In this document: positions 33,256 to 42,235 of the stretch, in pieces
Numbering within the stretch: position 1 is the first letter of the stretch
Layout of the letters: each line of letters opens with the position of its first letter
Source: Haliscomenobacter sp033763495
GTDB taxonomy: Bacteria; Bacteroidota; Bacteroidia; Chitinophagales; Saprospiraceae
DNA length: 64,000 nt
Direction of reading: 5' to 3'
Assembly: GCF_033763495.1 (NCBI RefSeq)
Contig: NZ_JANRKL010000152.1
Span: 12,234 to 76,233 of the forward strand
Position numbers and translations under genes: made by a program
The notes under the pieces: model-generated
What the model was told of the DNA's origin: nothing
What the model saw: the letters and a program-made list of their open reading frames with translations, nothing else
The model's database searches: none

Positions 33256-33299
33256 TTTCCCTATTTTGCGCCCAAATTCACTAATCAACCATTACAATC

Positions 33300-33827
33300 A
33301 TGTTCAAATCGAGTTTATTGACCTTTGTTTTGGGTTTCGCCATAGCATTTAGCCTCTCTTCGTGTGGAGGCAAGGGTGGCGTAAAAAATGAAAACGTTTA
33401 TTTGAATGATTTTGAAGCGTTTTATGGCTTCAATGAAAAAGTAGACAAAGGCAAAGCGCACAGTGGAGAGTGTTATTACGCCATTGATTCTACCTTGGAA
33501 TACAGCATTGGCTTCATTCGGAAATTCAACAAAATTTCATCCAAGAAATACAAAAAGGTAAAATTTTCTGCTTTTGTATTGTTGCCAGCGGCCAATTCTT
33601 CAGTTGAAATGGTGATTCAGGTATGGGATCCCAAGGTTACACCACTCAAGGTACAATCGGCACCAGTTACAGGCCAGTTGGGCATCAACAAGTGGATCGA
33701 AGTTTCCCTGGAACTGCCGCTAACGGGCAATTTGTACAATCCTGAAAACGACCTGCGTTGTTTTTTCTTCAATGCCAACCGCAATCAAATTTTTGTAGAC
33801 GATTTCAAGGTGGAGCTGTTTGAATAA
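33300..33827 (+). CDS. Hypothetical lipoprotein with carbohydrate-binding-like fold
   Basis: 175 residues. A signal peptide with lipobox (LSSCGGKGG, Cys about 22) is followed by a compact beta-rich domain: VYLNDFEAFYGFNEKVDKGKAHSGE, IRKFNKISSKKYKKVKFSAF and an ending QIFVDDFKVELFE that is typical of jelly-roll carbohydrate-binding-like domains. The conserved closing VDDF/VELFE supports that fold. Function unknown; likely envelope-located. Confidence 0.7.
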   Translation: MFKSSLLTFVLGFAIAFSLSSCGGKGGVKNENVYLNDFEAFYGFNEKVDKGKAHSGECYYAIDSTLEYSIGFIRKFNKISSKKYKKVKFSAFVLLPAANSSVEMVIQVWDPKVTPLKVQSAPVTGQLGINKWIEVSLELPLTGNLYNPENDLRCFFFNANRNQIFVDDFKVELFE

Positions 33828-33845
33828 TGTATTTTTTGGAGATTA

Positions 33846-33919
33846 GTCACAAAGGCTCAAAGGCACCAAGCACAAATTTATTAATTAACAGTGCTTTGTG
33901 TCTTCGTGCCTTTGTGGCT
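33846..33919. terminator. CACAAAGG-type hairpin between convergent genes
   Basis: Imperfect inverted repeat (GTCACAAAGGCTCAAAGGCA ... TGCCTTTGTGGC) with arms of about 28 nt and a T/A-rich loop. It lies between the convergent lipoprotein and DedA genes and can serve both. Confidence 0.65.
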
Positions 33920-33932
33920 GAAACATTATTGT

Positions 33933-34586
33933 CTACGCCTCTTTCTTTTTAGAAAAATATCCCTTCACTGCCTGAAAGACAATTGGCAATACACTGATCC
34001 CAATCACACCCAATACAACCAGGCTGAAATTGTCCTTCACCACCGGCACATTGCCAAACCAATAGCCTAATAAGGTAATTGGCACTACCCAAATAAAAGC
34101 ACTGAAAATGGTATAAAACATGTAGCTCCCCCAACTCATCTGCCCAACTCCGGCAACGAAAGGGACAAAGCTGCGCATGATGGGCACAAAACGACTCAAC
34201 ACAACCGCCATTGCACCGTATTTGTCATAAAAAGCCTTTGTCCGCTCCAGGTATTCCGTTTTGATCCAACGGCTTTTGATTTGAAAAATGCGCGGGCCGA
34301 AATAACGGCCAATGGCATAGTTTACGGTATTGCCTAATACCGCAGCAACAAAAAACAGGATGATTAAAAGGACGATATCTAGTTTTTGGGCGCTGGCAGC
34401 CAAGGCCCCAGCTGCAAACAGAAGGCTATCCCCAGGAAGGATTGGCGTGACGACCAGCCCTGTTTCAGCAAAAACAATGAGGAACAAAATGATGTAAACC
34501 AGATTCCCGTACTGGTTGACCATTTCCAGGAGGTGATCGTCGATATGGAGAATGAAATCAATCAATTGGCCGATGAAAAGGAACAT
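33933..34586 (-). CDS. DedA-family membrane protein
   Basis: 217 residues from the ATG at 34586; a TTG 13 codons upstream is unlikely. The family core is clear: FAETGLVVTPILPGDSLLFAAGALA (E and PGDS signature) and SRFVPIMRSFVPFVAGVGQM (FxR...R..P.vaG signature). DedA proteins have two re-entrant loops and act as undecaprenyl-phosphate or phospholipid flippases depending on the member. Four to five hydrophobic segments are visible, and the C-terminus is basic. No paired gene. Confidence 0.94.
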   Translation of the reverse strand: MFLFIGQLIDFILHIDDHLLEMVNQYGNLVYIILFLIVFAETGLVVTPILPGDSLLFAAGALAASAQKLDIVLLIILFFVAAVLGNTVNYAIGRYFGPRIFQIKSRWIKTEYLERTKAFYDKYGAMAVVLSRFVPIMRSFVPFVAGVGQMSWGSYMFYTIFSAFIWVVPITLLGYWFGNVPVVKDNFSLVVLGVIGISVLPIVFQAVKGYFSKKKEA

Positions 34587-34837
34587 GTCGCGTGATTTTA
34601 ATGCTGTCTGATAATTGCGCTGCAAAGGAAAGAATAAAATTCACAATATCTTCATCTTGAGCTTTGTTTTTGTCATAAAAAAATATAATTATTTAACGTT
34701 TAAGTAATGTATAAAATATTTTATTTCAGTGAATAAAACTTATTTTCGCAAAACTCAAATCAAGTCTAAAGATCACCCATTTCAACTTAACCGCAGTATT
34801 TGCCACTTCATGTTAAATCCACAAATAATCATTGCTC

Positions 34838-35767
34838 ATGACAATTGCTTACCTGTACACAGAATCTGCCCTTACCCCATGGAAAGAAAACGTAAGTTAC
34901 AAAACTTTACAATTTCTAGTCGACCACACCCCCATTGAATTTAGCCCTTCAATTGTGCATTTTGTTGATTTTACCCCGGCATTTGCGCTGGCATTGAAAA
35001 AATTTGATCTGGTCTTTAACCTCTGTTATGGTTACCAAAATGCTGGACAAGTTGAAGTAGCCGATTGGTTAACCCAAAACGGGATCCTTCACACCGCTTC
35101 ACCCACCAGCGCCATGTTGATGGCACAAGACAAAGCAGGCTTGGAAAAAATTTGTATCGACTTGTCTATCGGTACGCCTAAACTCATTCATGCGCCTGAC
35201 CAAATCCAAGCAGAGCAACTGTATTTGCGCAAACCTCGCCTAGGTAGTTGTCATCGCGACATTCAAATTGAATCAGGAAACTGGTTCCTTCAGCATTGGC
35301 AAGAATTGGAAGGGGATTTTATTTTACAGCCCTATATTTCAGGTCGTGAGTTTTCAGTGGCAATAATTCCAAGCTTTGACGGATCTGACTTTGAAGCATT
35401 GCCCCCAGTCGAAATTTACCCCATAAAAAAACAAGAGGTTTATACCGCTGGAAAAAGTTTCGGAGCCACCGCACGCTGCTTTTCACCCGATTTGCTGCCA
35501 GGACTGGTTGATGAATTACAGGCTGCTGCGCTGAATATTCATCAACGCATGAAACTGAGGGGAATGAGCCGGACCGATTTTAGAGTAGACGCTCAAAATC
35601 AAATCTACGTCCTAGATGTCAATGCGATGCCTAATCTAGATCCTGACCTTTCCTTGATGCCGGCTATTTGCAAACATGCTGGGATATCAATCGAAATGCT
35701 CATCCAACGAATCATCCAAAACACGGTAATCAACACCAATGTACCCATGTACGCTTTTGACAAATAA
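34838..35767 (+). CDS. D-alanine-D-alanine ligase-like ATP-grasp protein
   Basis: 309 residues from the ATG at 34838. The N-terminal domain has KKFDLVFNLCYGYQNAGQVE; the ATP-grasp core has YLRKPRLGSCHRDIQI (lysine-containing ATP-binding strand), FILQPYISGREFSVAIIPS (EFSVA motif) and MSRTDFRVDAQNQIYVLDVN then MPNLDPDLSL (metal-binding Asp/Asn). It is shorter and more divergent than a housekeeping Ddl and lacks the canonical GxxGE pattern at the start, so a peptide or amino-acid ligase of another specificity is likely. Neighbours give no pathway. An AT-rich leader precedes it. Confidence 0.75.
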   Translation: MTIAYLYTESALTPWKENVSYKTLQFLVDHTPIEFSPSIVHFVDFTPAFALALKKFDLVFNLCYGYQNAGQVEVADWLTQNGILHTASPTSAMLMAQDKAGLEKICIDLSIGTPKLIHAPDQIQAEQLYLRKPRLGSCHRDIQIESGNWFLQHWQELEGDFILQPYISGREFSVAIIPSFDGSDFEALPPVEIYPIKKQEVYTAGKSFGATARCFSPDLLPGLVDELQAAALNIHQRMKLRGMSRTDFRVDAQNQIYVLDVNAMPNLDPDLSLMPAICKHAGISIEMLIQRIIQNTVINTNVPMYAFDK

Positions 35768-35793
35768 CCTAAATTTTACAGAAACTTCACCTT

Positions 35794-35801
35794 TATTTTT
35801 G
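35794..35801 (+). promoter_or_regulatory. -7 promoter element upstream of the YncE/phosphoesterase gene
   Basis: TATTTTTG matches TAnnTTTG and lies 44 nt before the ATG at 35846. A weak T-rich -33 (TTTT) lies about 20 nt upstream. Confidence 0.4.
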
Positions 35802-35845
35802 GACAATCCATTGGGCCATTTGTATTTTCAACAAAACATCGCTTT

Positions 35846-38254
35846 ATGTTGCGCAACCTCTTGATTTGCTCGATCTTGCTGCTTCCTTTTTTGGCTTGCC
35901 AGAAACCAAAAGCCGGATTTAATTCCCAATTGCCTCCCCGCCGCATCGAACTACCTGATGGCTGGAGTATTAGCCCCATTGGGAAACAATTGGTATTGGG
36001 TGATCTCCCACTACAAGTGTTACTCAGTTCCGATGGCCGTCGCGCGGTCGTGAGCAACAATGGCCAAAGTGGGCACTCCTTGCAATGGCTTGACCTGGAA
36101 AAAGATACGGTACTGCATACGCTGGAAGTACCCAAGGCCTGGTATGGTTTGGCGCTTAATGCCAAAGGGGATGTATTGTACGCTTCAGGGGGGAATGACA
36201 ACAATGTGAGGCAATACCAGATCGTCAAGGACAGATTGCAGCTCAAAGATTCGATTTCCCTTGGCTTGCCATGGCCCAAGGCCGCCATTTGGACAGCAGG
36301 GCTTTGCCTTGATGAAGCCAATCAGACCTTGTATGCACTGGGCAAAGATTCCAAAATGCTTTACATCCTGGATGTGCAGCAAAAAAAACTGAGCCAAAAG
36401 ATAGAGCTCGGGGCACAACCCTATGCCTGCTTGTTGTCGCAGAACAAACAGGAGCTCTACATCTCGCTCTGGGGTGGCAAATCCATTGCCGTTTACAACC
36501 TTGCCCAGCAAAAAATCAGTACCCAAATCGCCACTGGCTTACATCCAACGGAAATGGTACAAAGCAAGGACGGCAGGCGTTTGTTTGTAGCCTGTGCTGA
36601 CGACAACACGGTTGAAGTAATCGATTTGCCAAAACGGCAAGTGACTGAAACTTTGGTTGCCGCCTTGTACCCGGATGCGCCAACTGGTAGTGCACCCAAC
36701 TCGCTTGCCCTTTCTGAGGACGGAGAAACCCTCCTCGTTGCCAATGCCGACAACAACTGCCTGGTGGTTTTTGACATCGGAAAAGCTGGCGAAACCGAAG
36801 TTGAGGGCTTTATTCCCACTGGCTGGTATCCCACTTCGGTACGGGTCAAAGGCAATACAATTTATGTGGCCAATGGCAAAGGCAGCATCGGTTCCCTGGC
36901 CAATCCTAATGGCCCCCAGCCAGATGGGGAAGGCCATGGAGGTGGAGAATACATCGGCGGATTGTTCAAGGGCTCTTTGTCCATCCTTGACCGGCCTAAT
37001 GAGGCGCTTTTGAAGCAATACTCCCGTTGGGTGTATCAAAATACCCCTTACACCAAGGCCATCGAGCAAAAAGCCGCGGGTGAAGCGGGAAACCCCATTC
37101 CAAGAGTAGTAGGAGAACCTTCGCCCATCCGGTACGTGTTTTACATCATTCGGGAAAATCGGACTTATGATCAGGTTTTTGGCGACCTCAAACAGGCCAA
37201 TGGTGACCCTTCCCTCTGTTTGTTTCCCGACAGCATCACCCCTAATGCCCACAAATTGGCTCAGGAATTTGTGTTGCTCGACAACTTTTATGTCAATGCC
37301 GAAGTAAGCGCTGATGGGCACAGTTGGTCGGTGGGGGCCTACGCCAACGATTACCTGGAAAAAACCTGGCCAACCAATTACGGTGGTAAAGGTGGAAGTT
37401 ACGATTACGAGGGACAAAACCCCACCGCAGTACCCAAAATGGGCTTTATCTGGGATCATTGTTTGCGCAACAAGGTCAGTTTTCGCAATTACGGCGAGAT
37501 GGGCTACGGCTTCAATCCAGTCATTCCGCCCTCGTTGCGGCCCTACACCTGCCGAAAATACCCAGGCTGGGATTTGAATACCAAAGATTCCCTGCGTTAT
37601 GAGCGTTGGAAAACGGATTTTGATTCTTTGCTCAGCCAAAATGCAGTACCAAGGCTCAGTATTATTGGTTTGGGGGGAGATCATACTTCTGGTGCTGCCC
37701 CTGGCGCCCGTACACCTGCTGCGATGGTAGCCGACAACGATTGGGCTTTGGGCAAAATCATTGAACACATCTCCCACAGCCCAATTTGGAAGGAATCCGC
37801 TGTTTTTGTGATTGAAGATGATGCCCAAAATGGCCCCGACCATGTGGATGCTCACCGCTCCGTGGCACTGGTTGTTAGTCCTTACACCAAGCGCAAGCAT
37901 TACGAACGTACGATGTACTCCACTGCAGGGATGGTACGTACCATTGAGCTGATCCTGGGGCTCAAACCAATGAGCCAATATGATGCCGCAGCCACTCCGA
38001 TGTATGCATGTTTTGCCAAAAAGCCGAATCTACAAGCGTATACTGCTGCCCCATATCGTATCTCCCTGAACCGTATTAACCCCAGCCGGGGCAAACTCTC
38101 CCAGCTTTCGCGCAATTTGCCGCTGGATAAAATGGACCAGGTGCCGGATATGTTGTTCAGTGAAATTGTCTGGAAAGCGGTAAAAGGAGAGCATTCGGTG
38201 ATGCCCGCGCCGCGGAGAGGAGCATTTATTCGTGCAAGGGAGGAAGAGGAGTGA
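35846..38254 (+). CDS. Lipoprotein with YncE-like beta-propeller and phosphoesterase domains
   Basis: 802 residues. A lipoprotein signal (LLLPFLACQK, Cys17) is followed by a seven-bladed YncE/cytochrome-cd1-type propeller (about 40-390, repeats such as GLHPTEMVQSKDGRRLFVAC and NSLALSEDGETLLVANAD). A phosphoesterase/alkaline phosphatase-like domain (about 430-760) follows: VFYIIRENRTYDQVFGDL, then GGDHTSGAAPGARTPAAMVA and FVIEDDAQNGPDHVDAHRS, which carry the acid phosphatase/phospholipase C-type metal residues (E/N/D/H). Proteins of this fusion hydrolyse phosphate esters in the envelope, and the propeller may recognise the substrate. A perfect 21-bp hairpin terminator follows. Confidence 0.88.
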   Translation: MLRNLLICSILLLPFLACQKPKAGFNSQLPPRRIELPDGWSISPIGKQLVLGDLPLQVLLSSDGRRAVVSNNGQSGHSLQWLDLEKDTVLHTLEVPKAWYGLALNAKGDVLYASGGNDNNVRQYQIVKDRLQLKDSISLGLPWPKAAIWTAGLCLDEANQTLYALGKDSKMLYILDVQQKKLSQKIELGAQPYACLLSQNKQELYISLWGGKSIAVYNLAQQKISTQIATGLHPTEMVQSKDGRRLFVACADDNTVEVIDLPKRQVTETLVAALYPDAPTGSAPNSLALSEDGETLLVANADNNCLVVFDIGKAGETEVEGFIPTGWYPTSVRVKGNTIYVANGKGSIGSLANPNGPQPDGEGHGGGEYIGGLFKGSLSILDRPNEALLKQYSRWVYQNTPYTKAIEQKAAGEAGNPIPRVVGEPSPIRYVFYIIRENRTYDQVFGDLKQANGDPSLCLFPDSITPNAHKLAQEFVLLDNFYVNAEVSADGHSWSVGAYANDYLEKTWPTNYGGKGGSYDYEGQNPTAVPKMGFIWDHCLRNKVSFRNYGEMGYGFNPVIPPSLRPYTCRKYPGWDLNTKDSLRYERWKTDFDSLLSQNAVPRLSIIGLGGDHTSGAAPGARTPAAMVADNDWALGKIIEHISHSPIWKESAVFVIEDDAQNGPDHVDAHRSVALVVSPYTKRKHYERTMYSTAGMVRTIELILGLKPMSQYDAAATPMYACFAKKPNLQAYTAAPYRISLNRINPSRGKLSQLSRNLPLDKMDQVPDMLFSEIVWKAVKGEHSVMPAPRRGAFIRAREEEE

Positions 38255-38262
38255 TGCGTTAA

Positions 38263-38318
38263 GGATATTCAGGTGATGAAGAATGGCTTGTTTGACTTTC
38301 TTCATCACCTGAATATCC
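38263..38318. terminator. Bidirectional terminator hairpin
   Basis: Perfect 21-bp inverted repeat (38263-38283 and 38298-38318) with a 14-nt loop between two convergent genes. The stem is GC/AT mixed and no long T-run follows, so it may act by RNA stability as well as termination. Confidence 0.65.
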
Positions 38319-38351
38319 GCTGAAAAACTACTCAAAAAGGGTTGTAACCAA

Positions 38352-41117
38352 TCAGCGTGCACAGCGAAATCCCGTGGTCCCGTTCCGCTCAAAACCCGGT
38401 GCAATCCGCATCAATTTTTGGGTGTAATTCAATTCCCGTGGTCCCCCTTCCACGTACCACCAACTGCTGGCGGGTAAATAATAGCTCCCCCCTTTGAGGA
38501 TCAGGTATTGGTTGGTGCCATTGCTGTACACGTCATTGGTCATTTGCCACACGCAGCCCACTAGGTCTTCTAGTCCATAGGGGTTAGCCCCTTTGGGATA
38601 GGAGCCCACCGGATACAATTTGCCATTACCCGTATTGCACAAGGTAGAGTCAACTTGCAATTTGGATACAGTGAGGGTTTCGGTAATCACCTGTTGTTCC
38701 CTTTTTACTTGAGCATCCTTGCTCCAGGGCCATTCCCGCAAATCGGAAGTTTGGGCTGCATATTGCCATTCAATTTCGGTAGGCAGGCGTTTACCCGCCC
38801 AACGGGCATAGGCCTGAGCGTCTTCATAACTCACGTAGATGACCGGAAACTGTTCCTGCCCTTTGGGAATTTTGCCACCTTGCCAATGGCGTAGAAAATT
38901 GGTGGTATCTTTGGGTCGGTATTTGGATTGTAACAAAAACTGGGCAAATTGAGCATTGGTCACGGGGTGTTTGTCCATCAAAAAAGCAGGAATGTTCAAC
39001 TCCTCTTTGGGGTATTCCCGTGGATTTGGAATGAAATCGTCGCCATATTTTACCTTCATCCGAAAACTACCCCCTGGGATTTGCACCATACCCGTTGGAA
39101 TGGTTTTGTTGGGAAAAAAAGTAGCTTTTTGGCTAATCAAGCGGGCCAAACCGGTTTCCACCACAATCACCTTTTCATCCAACAACTCCCCATGGTCAAA
39201 AAGTTGAATGACGAACTTGCCTTCGGGCCGTTCAAATACCTTGTGTAAAGCAATTTGTTGGGCACTAATGCCAAAGATTTTGGGCGTTTGATCGTAAGCC
39301 GGATGCCCTGACCAGATGCGGATTTCTTGCCCGCGCGCCGCCGAGAAACTCAATACATCACCTTTGCGTTCTACTTCCAAAATATTTGGTAATACGGCAA
39401 TTGCCCCTACCGCTCCTTCATTGTTCGTACCCTGCCATTTTTGGGAGAAGGCTTCCAGATCAACTGAGACTTCCCAGCTTCCATTTTTTTCACTTGGTTT
39501 TAACTCCTCGTGGTTCCAAAGATCGATGAGGTGAAACCCTGCTTTTACAGGTGTTTCAAACAAAGTTCCCCGATAACCTGCTGCTTGCAAACTAAACAGG
39601 GTGAACAGCGTTTTTTCTGTTCCCGGCCATTGATTGATGTAGATGCTGTCGCGTTGACTGGGCCAAAGCGGCACGTATTGTTTTTGGGAAAAAACGGCGG
39701 CATTCTCCCGCAATATCCTTAGGGTTCGGCCCCAAAAACGATAATCCTCTTCTACCCAATTCGGATGGCCGGGGCGAAATTGGTTGACCTCTGTTCCGTA
39801 GCCATTGAACATCGAAAGGGCATACTCTCGTCGAATTGGCTCAAGGTAGATTTCGGCCACCCGCAAAATGGCAAAATCTGGGCGAATGAACTTGTTCAAA
39901 TTAAGCAGGGGAGGGTAGTACAAGGCATTGTGCACCCGGCCCGACACGATGCCGGGCATATCACGGGGTACAGCCATACCTTCGCTGTACATGATGACTC
40001 CGGGGCGAACTTTGTCGGCAGCAGCCTGGCGTTCGGGGGTGGATTTGCCTTCGGTATCCAGTACCACTCCATCAGCACTGATGGCTTCGATCATTTCGGC
40101 CATCCCCGTGTGGTGATCTACCCAACGGGTGCTTTCATCCCAGGGGTTGTAGCTAATGAAAAATTTGGTTTGATATTTTTTGCGCCCCATTTCCGCCAAT
40201 TGCTTTAAGGCTTTTAGCCCGCCCGGCAAGGCGCGGTACATGTCCCATTGGTTGCGTTGATCCAGCCCCAACATCGGCCAATTGGGCCAAATGCCTACTA
40301 CCTCATCGCCTCCGTAGAGCGTTTTGGCTTTTTTCAAAAAGTCGTCGTAGCGGTATTTTTGGCTTTGAGGATCATAAAAGTCTTTGTCCCAGGCCATGAT
40401 CAGGTGCATGGCGTAGGTTTTGCGGATCCATTGCAGGTCGGAGCGTTGGTAGAGGGTTTCGTCAAATTGTTTTCCCTCCAAATCAAACAAGTAATGCTCC
40501 TGGAACATGCGCCGCAAGCCCTCTTGCCACCCCCCCTGGTAAGGCATGACCCAATACTGGTAAGTGGTACTTCCTCCCGGCAATAAGATGCTTTCAAAAC
40601 GACGGCGCTGGATTTTTTGATTCCAGGCCACCCGGCGGGCGAGGGCACAGTAGTTTTCCCCATTGGCAGTTTTGGCATCCGCATAGCCCAGGTGCCAGGC
40701 GTTGTCGGGTACGATTACGTTAACGGGTTTTAGGCCCGGGCGAAAAAGGTGAGTGCGGGAAAGACCGTGTTTGCCCAGGCCTGTTAGGTAAGTGCGCTCT
40801 TCACTTACCCCAAAAGGGACTACATTCTCCAAAGTGAGGGTATCTCCAGTGTTGTTGTTTTCAAAACGCAGGGCGTATTTCGAGTATTCACCCAGTGCTT
40901 TTTCAGGCCAAAATGCCAGGTTGAGCTTGCCCACCTGATAATAAGTGGTATCCTGGACTTTGCGTTGAAAAACGGCGTCTTTACTGAAAAACGTTTTCCC
41001 ATTGAGAACAAAAGAGCCTAGCTCAAATTCTGCACCTTGATGGCGCAACTTTGGTGTGCTTTGGGTAAAAATAAACTGGGGGAGCAGCAGAGAGAATAGC
41101 AATAGGATACGTATCAT
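38352..41117 (-). CDS. Secreted glycosidase-like protein fused to an FGE/sulfatase-modifying (SUMF1) domain
   Basis: 921 residues with a signal peptide (MIRILLLFSLLLPQFIFT). The first about 650 residues form a large secreted region with a TIM-barrel-like middle (VVGIWPNWPMLGLDQRNQWD, KFFISYNPWDESTRW, ISADGVVLDTEGKSTPERQA) and C-terminal beta-sheet. The last about 230 residues are an FGE-like domain: MVQIPGGSFRMKVKYGDDF, MDKHPVTNAQFAQFL, YVSYEDAQAYARWAGKRLPT, EIEWQYAA and GTTGFRCAR. The two FGE active-site cysteines are not both evident in this domain, so it may be a binding or C-type-lectin-like relative rather than a formylglycine generator. The substrate is unknown. Confidence 0.75.
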   Translation of the reverse strand: MIRILLLFSLLLPQFIFTQSTPKLRHQGAEFELGSFVLNGKTFFSKDAVFQRKVQDTTYYQVGKLNLAFWPEKALGEYSKYALRFENNNTGDTLTLENVVPFGVSEERTYLTGLGKHGLSRTHLFRPGLKPVNVIVPDNAWHLGYADAKTANGENYCALARRVAWNQKIQRRRFESILLPGGSTTYQYWVMPYQGGWQEGLRRMFQEHYLFDLEGKQFDETLYQRSDLQWIRKTYAMHLIMAWDKDFYDPQSQKYRYDDFLKKAKTLYGGDEVVGIWPNWPMLGLDQRNQWDMYRALPGGLKALKQLAEMGRKKYQTKFFISYNPWDESTRWVDHHTGMAEMIEAISADGVVLDTEGKSTPERQAAADKVRPGVIMYSEGMAVPRDMPGIVSGRVHNALYYPPLLNLNKFIRPDFAILRVAEIYLEPIRREYALSMFNGYGTEVNQFRPGHPNWVEEDYRFWGRTLRILRENAAVFSQKQYVPLWPSQRDSIYINQWPGTEKTLFTLFSLQAAGYRGTLFETPVKAGFHLIDLWNHEELKPSEKNGSWEVSVDLEAFSQKWQGTNNEGAVGAIAVLPNILEVERKGDVLSFSAARGQEIRIWSGHPAYDQTPKIFGISAQQIALHKVFERPEGKFVIQLFDHGELLDEKVIVVETGLARLISQKATFFPNKTIPTGMVQIPGGSFRMKVKYGDDFIPNPREYPKEELNIPAFLMDKHPVTNAQFAQFLLQSKYRPKDTTNFLRHWQGGKIPKGQEQFPVIYVSYEDAQAYARWAGKRLPTEIEWQYAAQTSDLREWPWSKDAQVKREQQVITETLTVSKLQVDSTLCNTGNGKLYPVGSYPKGANPYGLEDLVGCVWQMTNDVYSNGTNQYLILKGGSYYLPASSWWYVEGGPRELNYTQKLMRIAPGFERNGTTGFRCAR

Positions 41118-41207
41118 TTCGCGCTGGTTTTATTGGTACAATTAGAGGGGATTTAAAAGAAATAATTTACTTTTGAATAATCTACTTTTTGCCAAAAAAA
41201 CATCACC

Positions 41208-42203
41208 TTGAAACACTTCGCCCTATTATTACTCTGGCTTATTTCCGCGCTTTTTGGTTGCAATAACCGTAATTCCAAAAAGCCGGAGCAGGACCTTCCC
41301 TGGTTTCCAAATACCGATAATTCTGCCCTGCAAGTCATGGAAATACCCCTGGACAGCGGTTACACGGTGCAAACCTTTTTTGTTTCTCCTGTGCGGAAGG
41401 AAGTGTTTGTTGTTGCACACACCAAAGTTGTGATCAGCGGCCAGCACAAACTGGAGGATCGTTTTCGCACTGATTATTTGTTGCTGCACCTTGATGCCAA
41501 TGGGCAGGTGTTGCAACGCCAGGAATTGCCCGGGTTAAGGCATAGTAGCTCGGCTTGCTTATGGCTGGAACACCAAAATCTGGTGTTTTATCTGGAGGAC
41601 AAAGTTCGTTTGTACGATGCCGGGAGCATGAGAATTACGGAAGAGATTCCTTGTTATGTACAACATGATTTTCCTTCCACCAAGAACCTAGTGGAATTAT
41701 TCCCGGAGGAGCAATTGGAGTTGTACCTGCCCGCCCGGGAAAAGGCCCTTAAAAAGAGTGTTTCAACCAGAGTGCTCAGTTTGCCGGGTACCAGAGCTTT
41801 GGTTCTGCTGGTAGAGGAGGCGAAGCAAAAAAGAAGCATTTGGGCTATTTTGGATGCTCTGGAGATTGATCAGTTTACGCGAAAATACGGACAAATTGAG
41901 CCTCCCTCTAACCCTGGCTGGAATTACAACGCTGAAACCGGCCTTTTCCGCGTGGAGGATGGAAGCATCGTTTTGGAAAGCACCAAAGAAGTCTCGATGG
42001 GCACCCAATTGGACTACCCCAATTACAAGTCGCGTTCAGCCATGCAGTACGAATTACTGATTGGAGGCAAAAAGGCTCGTTTTGCAACTACCAACCGCTC
42101 GCGCAAACCGCTTTATGTACTTTGTGCACAAAACGATTACCTGAGTGCAAGCGGGGCAGAGGCCTGGATTGCGTATGATGGGACCTTGTATCGCTTAGAA
42201 TAA
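41208..42203 (+). CDS. Hypothetical lipoprotein
   Basis: 331 residues. The start is TTG at 41208, since the signal peptide KHFALLLLWLISALFGCNN begins right after it and no ATG lies nearby; Cys18 is the likely lipidation site. The remainder has beta-propeller-like strands with repeated short motifs (FVVAHTKVVISGQHK, LVFYLEDKVRLYD, RVLSLPGTRALVLLVEE, QYELLIGGKKARF), but I do not recognise the family. A TACTTTTG -7 match lies at 41168-41175. It is 32 bp upstream of the DUF885 gene and probably co-transcribed. Confidence 0.7.
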   Translation: MKHFALLLLWLISALFGCNNRNSKKPEQDLPWFPNTDNSALQVMEIPLDSGYTVQTFFVSPVRKEVFVVAHTKVVISGQHKLEDRFRTDYLLLHLDANGQVLQRQELPGLRHSSSACLWLEHQNLVFYLEDKVRLYDAGSMRITEEIPCYVQHDFPSTKNLVELFPEEQLELYLPAREKALKKSVSTRVLSLPGTRALVLLVEEAKQKRSIWAILDALEIDQFTRKYGQIEPPSNPGWNYNAETGLFRVEDGSIVLESTKEVSMGTQLDYPNYKSRSAMQYELLIGGKKARFATTNRSRKPLYVLCAQNDYLSASGAEAWIAYDGTLYRLE

Positions 42204-42235
42204 TCTACTATCCATTTTCTACCAAATAAACAACC

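Noticed and set aside
36539..37978. 479-codon opening antisense to the YncE/phosphoesterase gene
   Set aside because: The sense frame has clear propeller and phosphoesterase motifs; the antisense protein has no domain, no start context and no family resemblance.
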